A DNA stretch of 64,000 nt from Maridesulfovibrio frigidus DSM 17176 (lineage in GTDB: Bacteria; Desulfobacterota; Desulfovibrionia; Desulfovibrionales; Desulfovibrionaceae), in assembly GCF_000711735.1 (NCBI RefSeq), contig NZ_JONL01000002.1, positions 372,001 to 436,000 on the forward strand, given 5' to 3'. Position numbers and translations under genes: made by a program. This document shows positions 54,124-63,097 of the stretch, piece by piece. The notes beneath the pieces were generated by a model. That model did not search any database and had not been told where the DNA came from. It saw only the letters and a list, made by a program, of their open reading frames with translations. Every line of letters starts with the position of its first letter. Position 1 is the first letter of the stretch.

Positions 54124-54885
54124 ATGCCCACAAAAAAATCAATCATTATTCAAAAGCAATACGACATGCTTCTCGGGTTATTCCGCTCCCATAAAAAGGC
54201 TTTCATCGCTTTTTCAGGTGGAATTGACAGTTCTTTAGTTGCTAAAGCAGCTTTTGATGTACTGGGTGCCAATGCAGTGGCAATCACTGTTGACTCCGAC
54301 TTAGTTGCCAGAAGAGATCTTAACTACGCACGCAAGTCTGCGGCATCGATAGGGATTAGACATAAGATAGTCCGTGCAGAACTTCTTAACATTACGAATA
54401 TCACTGAGAACTCTCCTCTTCGATGCTACCACTGTAAAAAAAATATTATCGAGTCAATTAACTTATTTCCGCTTTTCGACGGCAGCCATATTGATGATTG
54501 TGATAGCCGCCCGGGAATGAAGGCAATTAAAGAAGCTGGGGTTATTTCACCCTTGGCTCTGGCTGGGTTCGGTAAAGAGATTATTGCTGAGACAGCATTT
54601 TATTTACGCTTAACATCTGCAGGCCGCCCTTCTAACAGTTGCCTTGCAACAAGAATTACTACCGGACAGCCACTTACTGCTACAAAGCTTTGCATAGTAG
54701 AACAAATCGAAGAAATTATGTTTAACGCAAGTGTTAATTGGTGTCGTGCAAGAATGGACCAACTTAACCTAACAATTGAATATGGATCGGAAGAGCTACT
54801 TACTGAAACCCTAATAGCGGATGAGCTGCTATCAACCATTCCCGAACTGATCAGTATGGAAGTTCACTTTTTACGAAGAGCATAA
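54124..54885 (+). CDS. larE: LarE-type ATP-dependent sacrificial sulfur transferase
   Basis: 253-residue PP-loop ATPase. AFIAFSGGIDSSLVAKA is the PP-loop; RCYHCKKNI and SNSCLATRIT follow, the latter holding the cysteine that in characterised LarE gives up its sulfur. DDCDSRPGMKA replaces the usual DD..DYRPG but keeps the pattern. LarE sulfurates the pyridinium cofactor of lactate racemase to form the nickel pincer nucleotide. larB and larC are not nearby, so the target enzyme is unknown. Single gene ending at a terminator shared with ferredoxin. Confidence 0.9.
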   Translation: MPTKKSIIIQKQYDMLLGLFRSHKKAFIAFSGGIDSSLVAKAAFDVLGANAVAITVDSDLVARRDLNYARKSAASIGIRHKIVRAELLNITNITENSPLRCYHCKKNIIESINLFPLFDGSHIDDCDSRPGMKAIKEAGVISPLALAGFGKEIIAETAFYLRLTSAGRPSNSCLATRITTGQPLTATKLCIVEQIEEIMFNASVNWCRARMDQLNLTIEYGSEELLTETLIADELLSTIPELISMEVHFLRRA

Positions 54886-54886
54886 A

Positions 54887-54912
54887 AAAAGGCACCCTTA
54901 AGGATGCCTTTT
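54887..54912. terminator. Bidirectional terminator between larE and ferredoxin
   Basis: AAAAGGCACCCTT pairs with AAGGATGCCTTTT with one mismatch, flanked by A on the left and T on the right, between convergent genes. Confidence 0.88.
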
Positions 54913-54931
54913 AATTAACGTTAAAATTTTT

Positions 54932-55126
54932 CTATTCTTCAATAAGGATGCACTCTACCGGACAAGAATCAATGGACTCTTGCACGCAGTCCATGTCAAC
55001 AGCATCTTCTTTGATAACTTCAGCTTTTTCACCTTCATTATCAAGCGCAAAAACTTCAGGACAAAGCTCTACACAAGTTTCACATCCAATACACTCATCT
55101 TGATCAATTACTACTTTCTTAGCCAT
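54932..55126 (-). CDS. Ferredoxin [4Fe-4S]
   Basis: A 64-residue small electron carrier. The start at 55126 follows GGAGGC; the longer frame to 55204 is spurious. [12 protein letters not shown] and the distal SCPVE supply the cysteines, and the sequence closely follows Desulfovibrio ferredoxin I-type proteins (CxxCExCVExCP, [13 protein letters not shown]). Expected to serve pyruvate:ferredoxin oxidoreductase and hydrogenases. Acidic overall, as usual. Confidence 0.95.
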   Translation of the reverse strand: MAKKVVIDQDECIGCETCVELCPEVFALDNEGEKAEVIKEDAVDMDCVQESIDSCPVECILIEE

Positions 55127-55328
55127 CGTCAGCCTCCAGATATTTGGAAAAAAGATAACGTTATTTACGAGATAAATTAAGCACAAACTGCTATTGCTTT
55201 GCAAGCATTTACTTCGTTTTCCTTTATCGTCTGTTCTAGCAAATTTATCAAATAATATTTAACTTTAAGAACAGTCTAAGGATAACCTAGAATCATTCTT
55301 GAGTTACAAATTATTAAAGGGAGTTATC

Positions 55329-55712
55329 ATGAGAAAATTATTATTCACTCTAGTTATCAGCTTTTGTCTTCTTTTTGCAGCATCTATTTCATATGCCTAC
55401 CAAGTAGTCGGGGCAGATTCCGAAAACTATATCCTTGTCGCCAAAAAGGATAAAACAAGTAAGAAGAACACTAACGAGTCACAAAAAAAAGAAAAAAAAG
55501 AAGCAAAGAAAACTCGCAAAGATGAAAATAAAGCCGATCGAGACCAAGATAAAGAAGACAGAATGATCGACAAAGAAACAAACAAGAAGGAACGTGACTC
55601 AAAAAAAGCTAAGAGAGATGAGGACCGAGATAACTTAAAAGCCGATAAAAAGGCTAAAAAGAAAAAAGAAAAGAAAGACAAAAACAAGATAAAAGAAACC
55701 ACATCAGAATAA
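55329..55712 (+). CDS. Secreted highly charged Lys/Asp/Glu-rich protein
   Basis: 127 residues. A clear signal peptide (MRKLLFTLVISFCLLFAASISYA) is followed by about 25 mixed residues, then 80 residues consisting mostly of Lys, Glu, Asp and Arg (KKEKKEAKKTRKDENKAD, KADKKAKKKKEKKDKNK). Such a region is disordered or a charged single helix. The start at 55329 follows AAAGGGAG. No family. Could bind metal ions or envelope polymers (speculation). The A-rich sequence may exaggerate the charge bias. Confidence 0.78.
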   Translation: MRKLLFTLVISFCLLFAASISYAYQVVGADSENYILVAKKDKTSKKNTNESQKKEKKEAKKTRKDENKADRDQDKEDRMIDKETNKKERDSKKAKRDEDRDNLKADKKAKKKKEKKDKNKIKETTSE

Positions 55713-55737
55713 TTAGTAGATCTCAGTTCGCAACAAA

Positions 55738-55770
55738 AGTCTCTCAATCCTATATGGTTGAGAGACTTTT
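55738..55770. terminator. Terminator between the charged protein and livF
   Basis: AGTCTCTCAA (55738-55747) pairs perfectly with TTGAGAGACT (55758-55767), followed by TTTT. Lies between convergent genes and may serve both. Confidence 0.88.
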
Positions 55771-55802
55771 AAAAATATTCCAATTAATTACTAAAAACGA
55801 AC

Positions 55803-56516
55803 TTATTCTCCGAGATATGCTTTCTGGATATCCGGATTATTAAGAAGCTTTTTAGCTTCATCTTCCATAACAACATTCCCGGTTTCAAGAACATAACCCC
55901 TGTTAGCCATGCTTAAGGCAACCTTCGCATTTTGCTCAACGAGAATAATCGTCGTCCCTAAACTATTAATCTCTTTGATTATACCAAAAATCTGCTTAAC
56001 GATAAGCGGCGCAAGACCAAGTGAAGGTTCATCAAGCAATAGCACTTTCGGCCTGCTCATTAATGCTCTACCAATGGCAAGCATCTGCTGTTCGCCGCCA
56101 GACAAGGTTCCACCCGCCTGTTTGCATCTTTCGCGCAAAATAGGGAACATTCCGAAAACGCGTTCTTTATCGTCTTCAATTTCCTTATCATTACGAAAGA
56201 AAGCGCCCATATCGAGATTCTCCTCAATGGTAAGTCTCGGGAAAATTCTTCGCCCTTCCGGAACCTGACACAGTCCCATTTTGGGCAGCTTATCAGATAC
56301 AATATTGTTTATTCTTTCACCTTTGTAAAAGATATCGCCACTGGTGGCCTGAACAATATTACATATGGTCATGAGAGTTGTACTCTTACCTGCACCGTTT
56401 GCGCCGATAATAGAGACAATTTCTCCCTCATAAACTTTGATATTAATCCCTTTAAGAGCTTTAATACTTCCGTATCCGGCCTTGATATCCCGTAATTCTA
56501 ATATTGGTTCGCTCAT
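55803..56516 (-). CDS. livF: Branched-chain amino-acid ABC transporter ATPase LivF
   Basis: 237-residue ABC ATPase. Walker A GANGAGKST, signature LSGGEQQMLAIGRAL, Walker B VLLLDEPSLGLAP and H-loop VEQN, with the LivF-type ending. It powers the permease with LivG. Last gene of the leftward order livG, livK, livH, livM, livF; starts 3 bp after livM. Confidence 0.96.
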   Translation of the reverse strand: MSEPILELRDIKAGYGSIKALKGINIKVYEGEIVSIIGANGAGKSTTLMTICNIVQATSGDIFYKGERINNIVSDKLPKMGLCQVPEGRRIFPRLTIEENLDMGAFFRNDKEIEDDKERVFGMFPILRERCKQAGGTLSGGEQQMLAIGRALMSRPKVLLLDEPSLGLAPLIVKQIFGIIKEINSLGTTIILVEQNAKVALSMANRGYVLETGNVVMEDEAKKLLNNPDIQKAYLGE

Positions 56517-56519
56517 GAC

Positions 56520-57737
56520 TTAATCCTTATCAGATCTCATTGTACGTTTCGAAGGCAACATTCCCTGAGGTCTGAAGAGCATCATCAAAGTCATAACTCC
56601 CCCGAAGACGAGCATGCGATATAATTCGAACTCTCTAAATATTTCTGGAAGGGCAATAAGAGCCAATGCGCCGAGAATAACCCCCGGAATAGATCCCATA
56701 CCGCCAAGAACAACCATGGATAAAACCATTGCTGATTCAAGGAAAGTAAAAGATTCTGGACTAACAAATCTCATACGTGCGGCGTAGAAAGCGCCGGCCA
56801 TACCGCCGAAACATGCTCCTGAGCAATACGCTAGCAGTTTCATATAAAATGTAGGAACACCCATAACTTCAGCAGCAGTCTCATCTTCGCGAATCGCTTC
56901 CCATGCCCGACCAATGCGGGAATGCTGTAAGCGGTAAACGGCGATAGCAGTGAAGACCACAAGAATCAGGATGACGTAATAAACAAGTGAAAGCTTTTTG
57001 AGCCAGATGTGTTCTAAAGTCATGCCGTTGGTAAAGTCGAACCAGTAAAGACCGGGGGCCTTAATACCAGTTACGCCGTTAGGACCATTGGTCAGGCTCA
57101 TCCAGTTATTGAGCACCATTCGACAAATTTCGGCAAAACCCAGCGTCACAATTGCTAGGTAATCGCCTCGCATTCTCATGGAGCAATACCCGATAAGCCA
57201 TGCACCAAGACCAGCCATACCGGCACTGATTGGCAAACAAATCCAGAAAGAAAGTTGGAACTGCACTGAGAGAAGCGCGTATGTGTATGCACCGATACCG
57301 TAGAATGCTATATAACCCAAATCCAGCATACCTGCTAAGCCAACGACTATATTTAGGCCGAGTCCTAGACAAACATAGATCATACAGTTGATAGCAACAT
57401 CTTGTGCATATCTTCCGGCAAACTGCGGTATAAGCGCAGTACAGGCTATCCCGATCACAAACCAGACAGCCATTGGAACCATCGAAGTCGCACTTTTCAT
57501 GCTACCCGCGACCGCCCCTGCTGGTCTGGAGATAAATCTAAATGCTCCAGCACTATTTAATTGATATAAGAACAGAAGGAACGAACACCCCAAAGCTATT
57601 CGCCACCAGACATTAAATGTGCTGGCAACTTCAAGACCTTCGGGTTTAATGCCTAGCAGAGGCCACAATAGGATGAACAGCCAGACCATCCCTATGCCTA
57701 GGGACGTCCAGTGTTTTTTAAACTCTGGTATCGTCAA
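56520..57737 (-). CDS. livM: Branched-chain amino-acid ABC transporter permease LivM
   Basis: 405-residue inner-membrane permease with about ten hydrophobic helices and the ABC-contact stretch AWEAIREDETAAEVMGV (EAA-like loop). Start at 57737 is a TTG with GGGAGAG about 4-6 nt upstream, inside the end of livH, so the genes overlap by 20 bp, a sign of coupling. Confidence 0.94.
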   Translation of the reverse strand: MTIPEFKKHWTSLGIGMVWLFILLWPLLGIKPEGLEVASTFNVWWRIALGCSFLLFLYQLNSAGAFRFISRPAGAVAGSMKSATSMVPMAVWFVIGIACTALIPQFAGRYAQDVAINCMIYVCLGLGLNIVVGLAGMLDLGYIAFYGIGAYTYALLSVQFQLSFWICLPISAGMAGLGAWLIGYCSMRMRGDYLAIVTLGFAEICRMVLNNWMSLTNGPNGVTGIKAPGLYWFDFTNGMTLEHIWLKKLSLVYYVILILVVFTAIAVYRLQHSRIGRAWEAIREDETAAEVMGVPTFYMKLLAYCSGACFGGMAGAFYAARMRFVSPESFTFLESAMVLSMVVLGGMGSIPGVILGALALIALPEIFREFELYRMLVFGGVMTLMMLFRPQGMLPSKRTMRSDKD

Positions 57738-58620
57738 CGTTCTCTCCCATGATTCCTGAAGGTCTGAAATAAAGCACCGCGATAAGAATTACAAATGCGA
57801 ACACGTCTTTGTATTCGCCTGAAATATAGCCTGCTGCAAAAATTTCAACCATACCAATGATGAATCCACCAATCATCGCACCGGTAATATTACCGATCCC
57901 ACCAAGAACTGCGGCGGCAAAGGCTTTGATACCCGGAACAAATCCCATATCGTAACGAACAGAGCCGTAGTAGAGACCAACCATTATTCCGGCAGCAGCA
58001 GCGAGCGCAGCTCCAATAGCAAAGGTGATACTAATAGTACGGTTTGCGTTGATTCCGACAAGCGCAGACATTACTTTATCCTGCGCAGTGGAGCGCATCG
58101 CCTTACCCATGCGAGTCTTAAATACCAAAAGATTCAAGGCAACAAGTAAGAATGCGGTCAAACTGACTATGAAAAGCTGCATATAAGAAAGCATTACGTT
58201 ACCCATTTCGAAACCGCCCTGAGTCAGTTCAGTTGGATAAGCTTTGTCATATACGCCCTGAGTCAGCATCAATCCGTTCTGCAAGAAAATTGACATACCC
58301 AAAGCGGAAAGAAGTACAGAAAGTCTAGATGAATTACGGAGTGGTTTATAAGCGACCCTCTCGACTGCAACAGCGAGCATCGCGCAATATGCCATTGCAA
58401 GAATCAAAGATCCTGAAAGGCAAACCCACGCTGGCGCCCCCTGTGATAAAAGGTAACTCATGAATATAACGCCTACATAACCGCCAGCCGCAAAAAATTC
58501 ACCGTGAGCAAAGTTGATGAGCTGGATGATGCCATACACCATAGTATAACCGAGTGCGATAAGCGCATAAACGCTACCGAGAGTTATACCGTTGATGAGT
58601 TGTTGTAAAAAATATTCCAT
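57718..58620 (-). CDS. livH: Branched-chain amino-acid ABC transporter permease LivH
   Basis: 300-residue permease with eight or so hydrophobic helices. The N-terminal LINGITLGSVYALIALGYTMVYGIIQLINFAHGE (in shorter pieces) is diagnostic, and GKAMRSTAQDKVMSALVGI is the ATPase-contact loop. It forms the membrane channel with LivM. Confidence 0.95.
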   Translation of the reverse strand: MEYFLQQLINGITLGSVYALIALGYTMVYGIIQLINFAHGEFFAAGGYVGVIFMSYLLSQGAPAWVCLSGSLILAMAYCAMLAVAVERVAYKPLRNSSRLSVLLSALGMSIFLQNGLMLTQGVYDKAYPTELTQGGFEMGNVMLSYMQLFIVSLTAFLLVALNLLVFKTRMGKAMRSTAQDKVMSALVGINANRTISITFAIGAALAAAAGIMVGLYYGSVRYDMGFVPGIKAFAAAVLGGIGNITGAMIGGFIIGMVEIFAAGYISGEYKDVFAFVILIAVLYFRPSGIMGENVDDTRV

Positions 58621-58686
58621 GGGTATCCGGGGCTATTCGTAATAGCTCCCGCTCATTATGAGCGGGAGCCGATCATTGCTTAAACT

Positions 58687-59817
58687 CTAGTAAAGACCTG
58701 TTGCTGGATTCCAGTATGTTGTGAACTTACCATCTTTAACTTTAAAGATAACGTAGTCGGAACCGGAATCACCATTTGCCTGGAACTTAACGTGCTTAGT
58801 AGCACCGTTGTAATCAAGCTTCATGAGTTCTGCTTTAACTTTTGCAGGATCAGTTGATCCAGCAGCTTTAACAGCCATCATGTATGCCATAGCACTATCA
58901 TATGCGTAACCGGAGTATGCTCCGATGTTGCCATGAAGTGGTGTGTATTTAGCGTCGAATTCTTTGTATGCAGGAGCTTCTTTATCTGTGTAACCGAAAG
59001 TCAGGTAAACATTTTCAGCTGCATTCTTTGCGATTTCCATGAGCTGAGGATGATATACTGCATCCTGTCCGATAATTGCTGCCTTAATACCCATGCGCTT
59101 AGCCTGAATAAGCATAAGTGCGCCTGTAGCTGAGTTCTGCATGGACATGTAGAAAACGTCAGGCTTTTCGGTTTTAACTTTTGTTAGGATAGCGGAGAAA
59201 TCTTTGTCGCCCTGATTGACATGCTCATGACCTAGAACTTTGATTCCAGCTTCTGCAGCCATTTTCTCAACGCCATCAGCTAGCCCCTGAGAGTATGCTG
59301 TTTTATCATCTACAAGGTAGATAGTTTTAGCTTTAAGTTCGTCAGTCATGAATTTAACTGCAGTCTTACTCTGGTCATCGTTACGCCCACACATGCGGAA
59401 CATGTAAGGAAGGCCGCGAGTAGTAACTTTTTCAGCAGTTGAAGCTGGTGTGATCATGATGATGCTTTCTTCATCAAGAACTTCGGAAGCAGGAAGAGTC
59501 GCACTGGAACAGTAAGAACCAACTACGCCATTTACGCCTTCGTTGATCAGCTTGTTAGCTGTTGCAACAGCTTGACGTGGCTCACATGCAGTATCCTGAG
59601 GAAGAACTTCGATATCATCGAAACCGGGAATTCCACCGTTAGCTTTCATAACTTCAACAGCTGTCAAAACACCATTTTTGATATCAACACCATCAGCAGC
59701 GTAGGGTCCGGTCAAAGGTCCCATTGTGCCTATTTTCAGTGTTTTAGCGAATGCCATGCCGGAGCCGAGCATAATTACAGCTGCAGCAAGCAGAACTGTC
59801 ATAAATAAACGTTTCAT
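58687..59817 (-). CDS. livK: Branched-chain amino-acid-binding periplasmic protein
   Basis: 376 residues with a Sec signal peptide (MKRLFMTVLLAAAVIMLGS, cleaved after AFA). The mature protein is a type I periplasmic binding protein: IGTMGPLTGPYAADG, GVVGSYCSSATLPAS, then YLVDDKTAYSQGLAD. It delivers the amino acid (leucine, isoleucine, valine or a relative) to the LivHM channel. The ribosome site GTGAGGC precedes the ATG. It lies between livG and livH. Confidence 0.95.
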   Translation of the reverse strand: MKRLFMTVLLAAAVIMLGSGMAFAKTLKIGTMGPLTGPYAADGVDIKNGVLTAVEVMKANGGIPGFDDIEVLPQDTACEPRQAVATANKLINEGVNGVVGSYCSSATLPASEVLDEESIIMITPASTAEKVTTRGLPYMFRMCGRNDDQSKTAVKFMTDELKAKTIYLVDDKTAYSQGLADGVEKMAAEAGIKVLGHEHVNQGDKDFSAILTKVKTEKPDVFYMSMQNSATGALMLIQAKRMGIKAAIIGQDAVYHPQLMEIAKNAAENVYLTFGYTDKEAPAYKEFDAKYTPLHGNIGAYSGYAYDSAMAYMMAVKAAGSTDPAKVKAELMKLDYNGATKHVKFQANGDSGSDYVIFKVKDGKFTTYWNPATGLY

Positions 59818-59844
59818 AAAAAAGCCTCACTTAAGTAAATATGG

Positions 59845-60609
59845 TTAATTACCGAGATATGCCTCAATTACAGCGGGATTCTTCTGAATCTCTTCAGGGT
59901 TTCCCTTTGCAATCATCACCCCGTGATCGAGAACAACAAGTCTTTGACAGATGCCCATGACAACTTTCATGTCATGCTCAACCATCAATACATTGATCCC
60001 TCTCGCGGAGATTTTACGAATGGTTTCCATCAACTCTGAACTTTCGGCAGGATTCAACCCTGCTGCCGGCTCATCTAGTAAAATGGTAGTTGGATCGGAA
60101 GCGAGAGCCCTTGCAATTTCAAGGCGTCTCTGATGTCCATAAGGAAGGCTGGATGCCACCTCATCAGCAAAATCTTCCAACTCTGCGAAGCGAAGTTCTT
60201 CCATAGCTCTTTCTTTAATCTGCGCTTCTTCAAGCTTTTGACTAGGAGTACGAAAAATCGCGCCCAGTATGCCACAACCAGTGCGGGAGTGCTGAGCGAC
60301 CATTACATTTTCCAATGCAGTCATATTCTGGAAAAGACGGATATTTTGAAAGGTACGAGCTATACCCTTAGCCAAGACCTGATAGGGTTTAAGCCCTTGA
60401 AGACTTGCACCATCATATTCAACATTTCCGCCGGAAGCATTATATACTCCAGTGATAACGTTGAACACGGTAGTTTTACCAGCACCGTTAGGCCCGATAA
60501 GCCCTACGATTTCTCCCGGCATAAGAGAGAAATTAACCTCTGCCAGAGCCTGTAATCCACCAAAGCGGACGCTCACGTCGTGTAAATGAAGTTCTGCCAT
60601 ATTGGACAT
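59845..60609 (-). CDS. livG: Branched-chain amino-acid ABC transporter ATPase LivG
   Basis: About 254 residues. Walker A GPNGAGKTT, signature YGHQRRLEIARAL (the LSGGQ position reads LPYGHQ as in LivG), Walker B ILLDEPAAGLNP and the H-loop VEHDMKV. First gene of the operon. Start is uncertain among 60621, 60609 and 60600; only a weak AGGT precedes 60609. Confidence 0.94.
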   Translation of the reverse strand: MSNMAELHLHDVSVRFGGLQALAEVNFSLMPGEIVGLIGPNGAGKTTVFNVITGVYNASGGNVEYDGASLQGLKPYQVLAKGIARTFQNIRLFQNMTALENVMVAQHSRTGCGILGAIFRTPSQKLEEAQIKERAMEELRFAELEDFADEVASSLPYGHQRRLEIARALASDPTTILLDEPAAGLNPAESSELMETIRKISARGINVLMVEHDMKVVMGICQRLVVLDHGVMIAKGNPEEIQKNPAVIEAYLGN

Positions 60610-61157
60610 ACCTATACACATTTATATTCTCAAGATCAAGAATGTAACCGATTTTTATTCAGCCACAACCAAATCAAAAGACTTTATGTTCATAAAACTA
60701 CTGCTTAAGTATACTTTTATACGACAAATTATTAATGCACTAGCTAAAAGATACTACTACGCAACAACAAAAGCGATTCGCAAATCAAACCATTAATAAA
60801 AACTCATACTTTTGATCATTATTTCAGATAAAATCTTTATCATCTTTATTCATTAGATACAATTACCATTTAGTTTTTACAATTTAGTTTATTTCTGTAG
60901 AGACAATTTCGTAACACTATCTTACTACTAGGATTTTAAAAGACAAACCCCTTAAATACGGAGCTTTAATCTTAACAGAAATTATTGAATTACTACACAT
61001 TTTTGTAACAAGAAGAGCTCAACCAAATATATTTTACTACACCGAAGGATATTCTGCCGGATTATTATCCTTAGAACACAAAAAAGCCCTGTCGGCTTTC
61101 GCAGACAGGGCTTTTATATACTTTAACCTGATGAAGGCTAAAAGTAAGTCTATCGAC
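60610..61157. other. AT-rich spacer between livG and the qmo operon
   Basis: About 550 bp of very AT-rich DNA that must contain the liv promoter on the minus strand and carries the qmo terminator near its right end. A perfect 10-bp palindrome AAGTATACTT lies at 60707-60716, about 100 bp upstream of livG, and could be an operator. I see no convincing gene and no clear -35/-10 pair. Confidence 0.5.
61081..61115 (-). terminator. Terminator of the qmo operon
   Basis: On the minus strand AAAAGCCCTGTC pairs with GACAGGGCTTTTT, ending in a T run. It lies 40 bp after the qmoD stop. Confidence 0.93.
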
Positions 61158-61841
61158 TTACCAAGAGTCATCACCGAATGGATCACTACCGAAACCGAAA
61201 GAATCGGATGGAGCTCCACCTGTTTCAGGAGCGCCAGCTCCTTTAGAACCATCATCAGAAGCTGCGCCAGCAGGTGCGCCAGCAGCAACAGTGACAACAC
61301 CGTTCTTTTTAACATCTTCGATTAAAGCGAGGAGTTCGTCGACTTTGCCGATGTACTCTTCAACTTTAGTCTGGGAAGTAACGATGATTGCATCGCCTTC
61401 GCCCTTTCCGGATGCTTCAAATGCTTCACATTTGCCTTTGTATTCAGCCATAGCAACTTCGGTTACGCCGAGTTTGCCTTCTGCTGCAGCAAGTTTAGCT
61501 TCGAGTTCTGCAATAGTAGCAGCCTGAGAAGTGATAGCATCACGGGAATCAGCAAGCTTAGTAAAGATGCTGTCAACCTTGAGCATTTCTTCAGCTGGAA
61601 GAGCGCCTACAGAGACGTTCTCGCCAAGTCCTGCAACCTGACCTGTTTTCATTTTAGCGAGTTCAGGATGCTGCTCGTAGATCCAAGCTTTTGCTAGCGC
61701 TGCTGCAAAAGGTTCGAATTCTGCGTCAATGTCCTTCTGTGTCATGTAGGACAGAAGTTCCTGAACGGAGTTGTTGCTTTCGCCACCCTTAACATAAGCA
61801 ACAAATGTGCTCATGGGGAAAGTTTTACGTGCTTCAGACAT
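61158..61841 (-). CDS. qmoD: QmoD-like protein, last gene of the qmo operon
   Basis: 227 residues, no membrane span. The first 100 residues are a globular part (FVAYVKGGESNNSVQELLSY), then a coiled coil (about 100-135; ATIAELEAKLAAAEGKLGV), a short helical section, and a flexible Gly/Ala/Ser tail ending in the aromatic/acidic FGFGSDPFGDDSW. Position directly after qmoC matches qmoD of Desulfovibrio, which is co-transcribed with qmoABC; its role in the complex is not established. Good GGAGG ribosome site. Confidence 0.85.
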   Translation of the reverse strand: MSEARKTFPMSTFVAYVKGGESNNSVQELLSYMTQKDIDAEFEPFAAALAKAWIYEQHPELAKMKTGQVAGLGENVSVGALPAEEMLKVDSIFTKLADSRDAITSQAATIAELEAKLAAAEGKLGVTEVAMAEYKGKCEAFEASGKGEGDAIIVTSQTKVEEYIGKVDELLALIEDVKKNGVVTVAAGAPAGAASDDGSKGAGAPETGGAPSDSFGFGSDPFGDDSW

Positions 61842-61863
61842 GATTCAATCCTCCTTGCTCTAT

Positions 61864-63084
61864 TTAAAGAGTAAAAGTCTTTTCTTCACGGACCGGCATA
61901 GGAAGACGGCCAATGTATCTTGCATAAGTTAAAGCTGCAGTCCTGTAGACAAGATGTCCAAGTTTAGACCACGGCAGATAGACAAACAACATAAACACGG
62001 CGACAAGATGGACGTAGTACATTGGGTATGCAAGTCCTGCGATGCCAGCGAGGCGAAGCAGTTCACACATGATTCCAGTTACGCCAATTGTCCAGATGAT
62101 TCCAAGCAAGTACCAGTCATAATAACTGGATTTGTGCTGAGATTCATCCTGATTCAAGCGACGTTTAGTAAGCAGTACGAGTGAGTAAACAAGCATGACT
62201 GCACCAACGTTTGCAAGAATCTTAACCGGGTGCCACAGCGGCATCGGTGTATGACCGATGGCTGAGAGGAAAGGTATTATCTTTCCACCCCAATGAGTAA
62301 CTGCGACTACGCCAGTTACAATCATCAGGAAAATGAACGCGAGCATAATGAATCTATGTCCATTAAATTTCTGTTCATCTGCTTCGTCGGTTTCACCGCA
62401 TTCCTTCCATTTGGAGTGTGTCAAAAGTTCATTTTTACACACATCCACGAAGCATGCTAAAAGACTAGGTCTTTCAGATTTGTCACCAACAGCAAAGACC
62501 TTTGGTTGATCTGCAAAAGATGAGATCAGATTCTTGACTCCCTTATAGAAGGTCCAAGCCATGAAACCGAAAGCAAGCATGAAGATCGGGTCAATAGTAA
62601 AGTCGCCAGGGAACAGGTGTCCGTAGACAACGTTACCATCTTTGAGAGGGAAGAAGGAACCACGAACACCCGCCATGATGAACCAAATCACCATGTAAAT
62701 AACTGCCGGGATAGCAATAAGCTTAGGCAGATGTTTAGGAGAACTCATCCATTTGCCGAAGCAGGATGGGGTAACCATCTTCTGGTAGGCCATGTTACGC
62801 AGTCCTGCGAGCATGTCAGCTGGACGAGCGCCACGAGGACACAAGTCGGAACACTGTCCGCAGTTATGACATAGCCATATATCGATGTCGTTAACGAGTT
62901 TATCTTTAAGGCCCCACTGAGCCCATACCATTTCCTTACGCGGATAAGGGTTATCAGCAGGTGATAGAGGACAAGCTACACTACAAGTTGCGCACTGATA
63001 GCATTTCTTAACTCCGTCACCACCGACAGCCTGAAGTTCTTTGATGAACTGGAGATCCGGTTTGATGCGAATATCTTTTTCCAT
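61864..63084 (-). CDS. qmoC: Quinone-interacting oxidoreductase membrane subunit QmoC
   Basis: 406 residues. The N-terminal part is HdrC-like with two cubane [4Fe-4S] motifs (CYQCATCSVACP and CHNCGQCSDLCP). The C-terminal part has about six transmembrane helices with histidines typical of a cytochrome b. QmoABC carries electrons from the menaquinone pool to adenylylsulfate reductase in sulfate respiration. It starts 13 bp after the qmoB stop. Confidence 0.96.
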   Translation of the reverse strand: MEKDIRIKPDLQFIKELQAVGGDGVKKCYQCATCSVACPLSPADNPYPRKEMVWAQWGLKDKLVNDIDIWLCHNCGQCSDLCPRGARPADMLAGLRNMAYQKMVTPSCFGKWMSSPKHLPKLIAIPAVIYMVIWFIMAGVRGSFFPLKDGNVVYGHLFPGDFTIDPIFMLAFGFMAWTFYKGVKNLISSFADQPKVFAVGDKSERPSLLACFVDVCKNELLTHSKWKECGETDEADEQKFNGHRFIMLAFIFLMIVTGVVAVTHWGGKIIPFLSAIGHTPMPLWHPVKILANVGAVMLVYSLVLLTKRRLNQDESQHKSSYYDWYLLGIIWTIGVTGIMCELLRLAGIAGLAYPMYYVHLVAVFMLFVYLPWSKLGHLVYRTAALTYARYIGRLPMPVREEKTFTL

Positions 63085-63097
63085 CTCGCGTTACCTC

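Noticed and set aside
60602-60796. 64-residue plus-strand frame upstream of livG
   Set aside because: AT-rich spacer sequence, overlaps the livG start region, no ribosome site.
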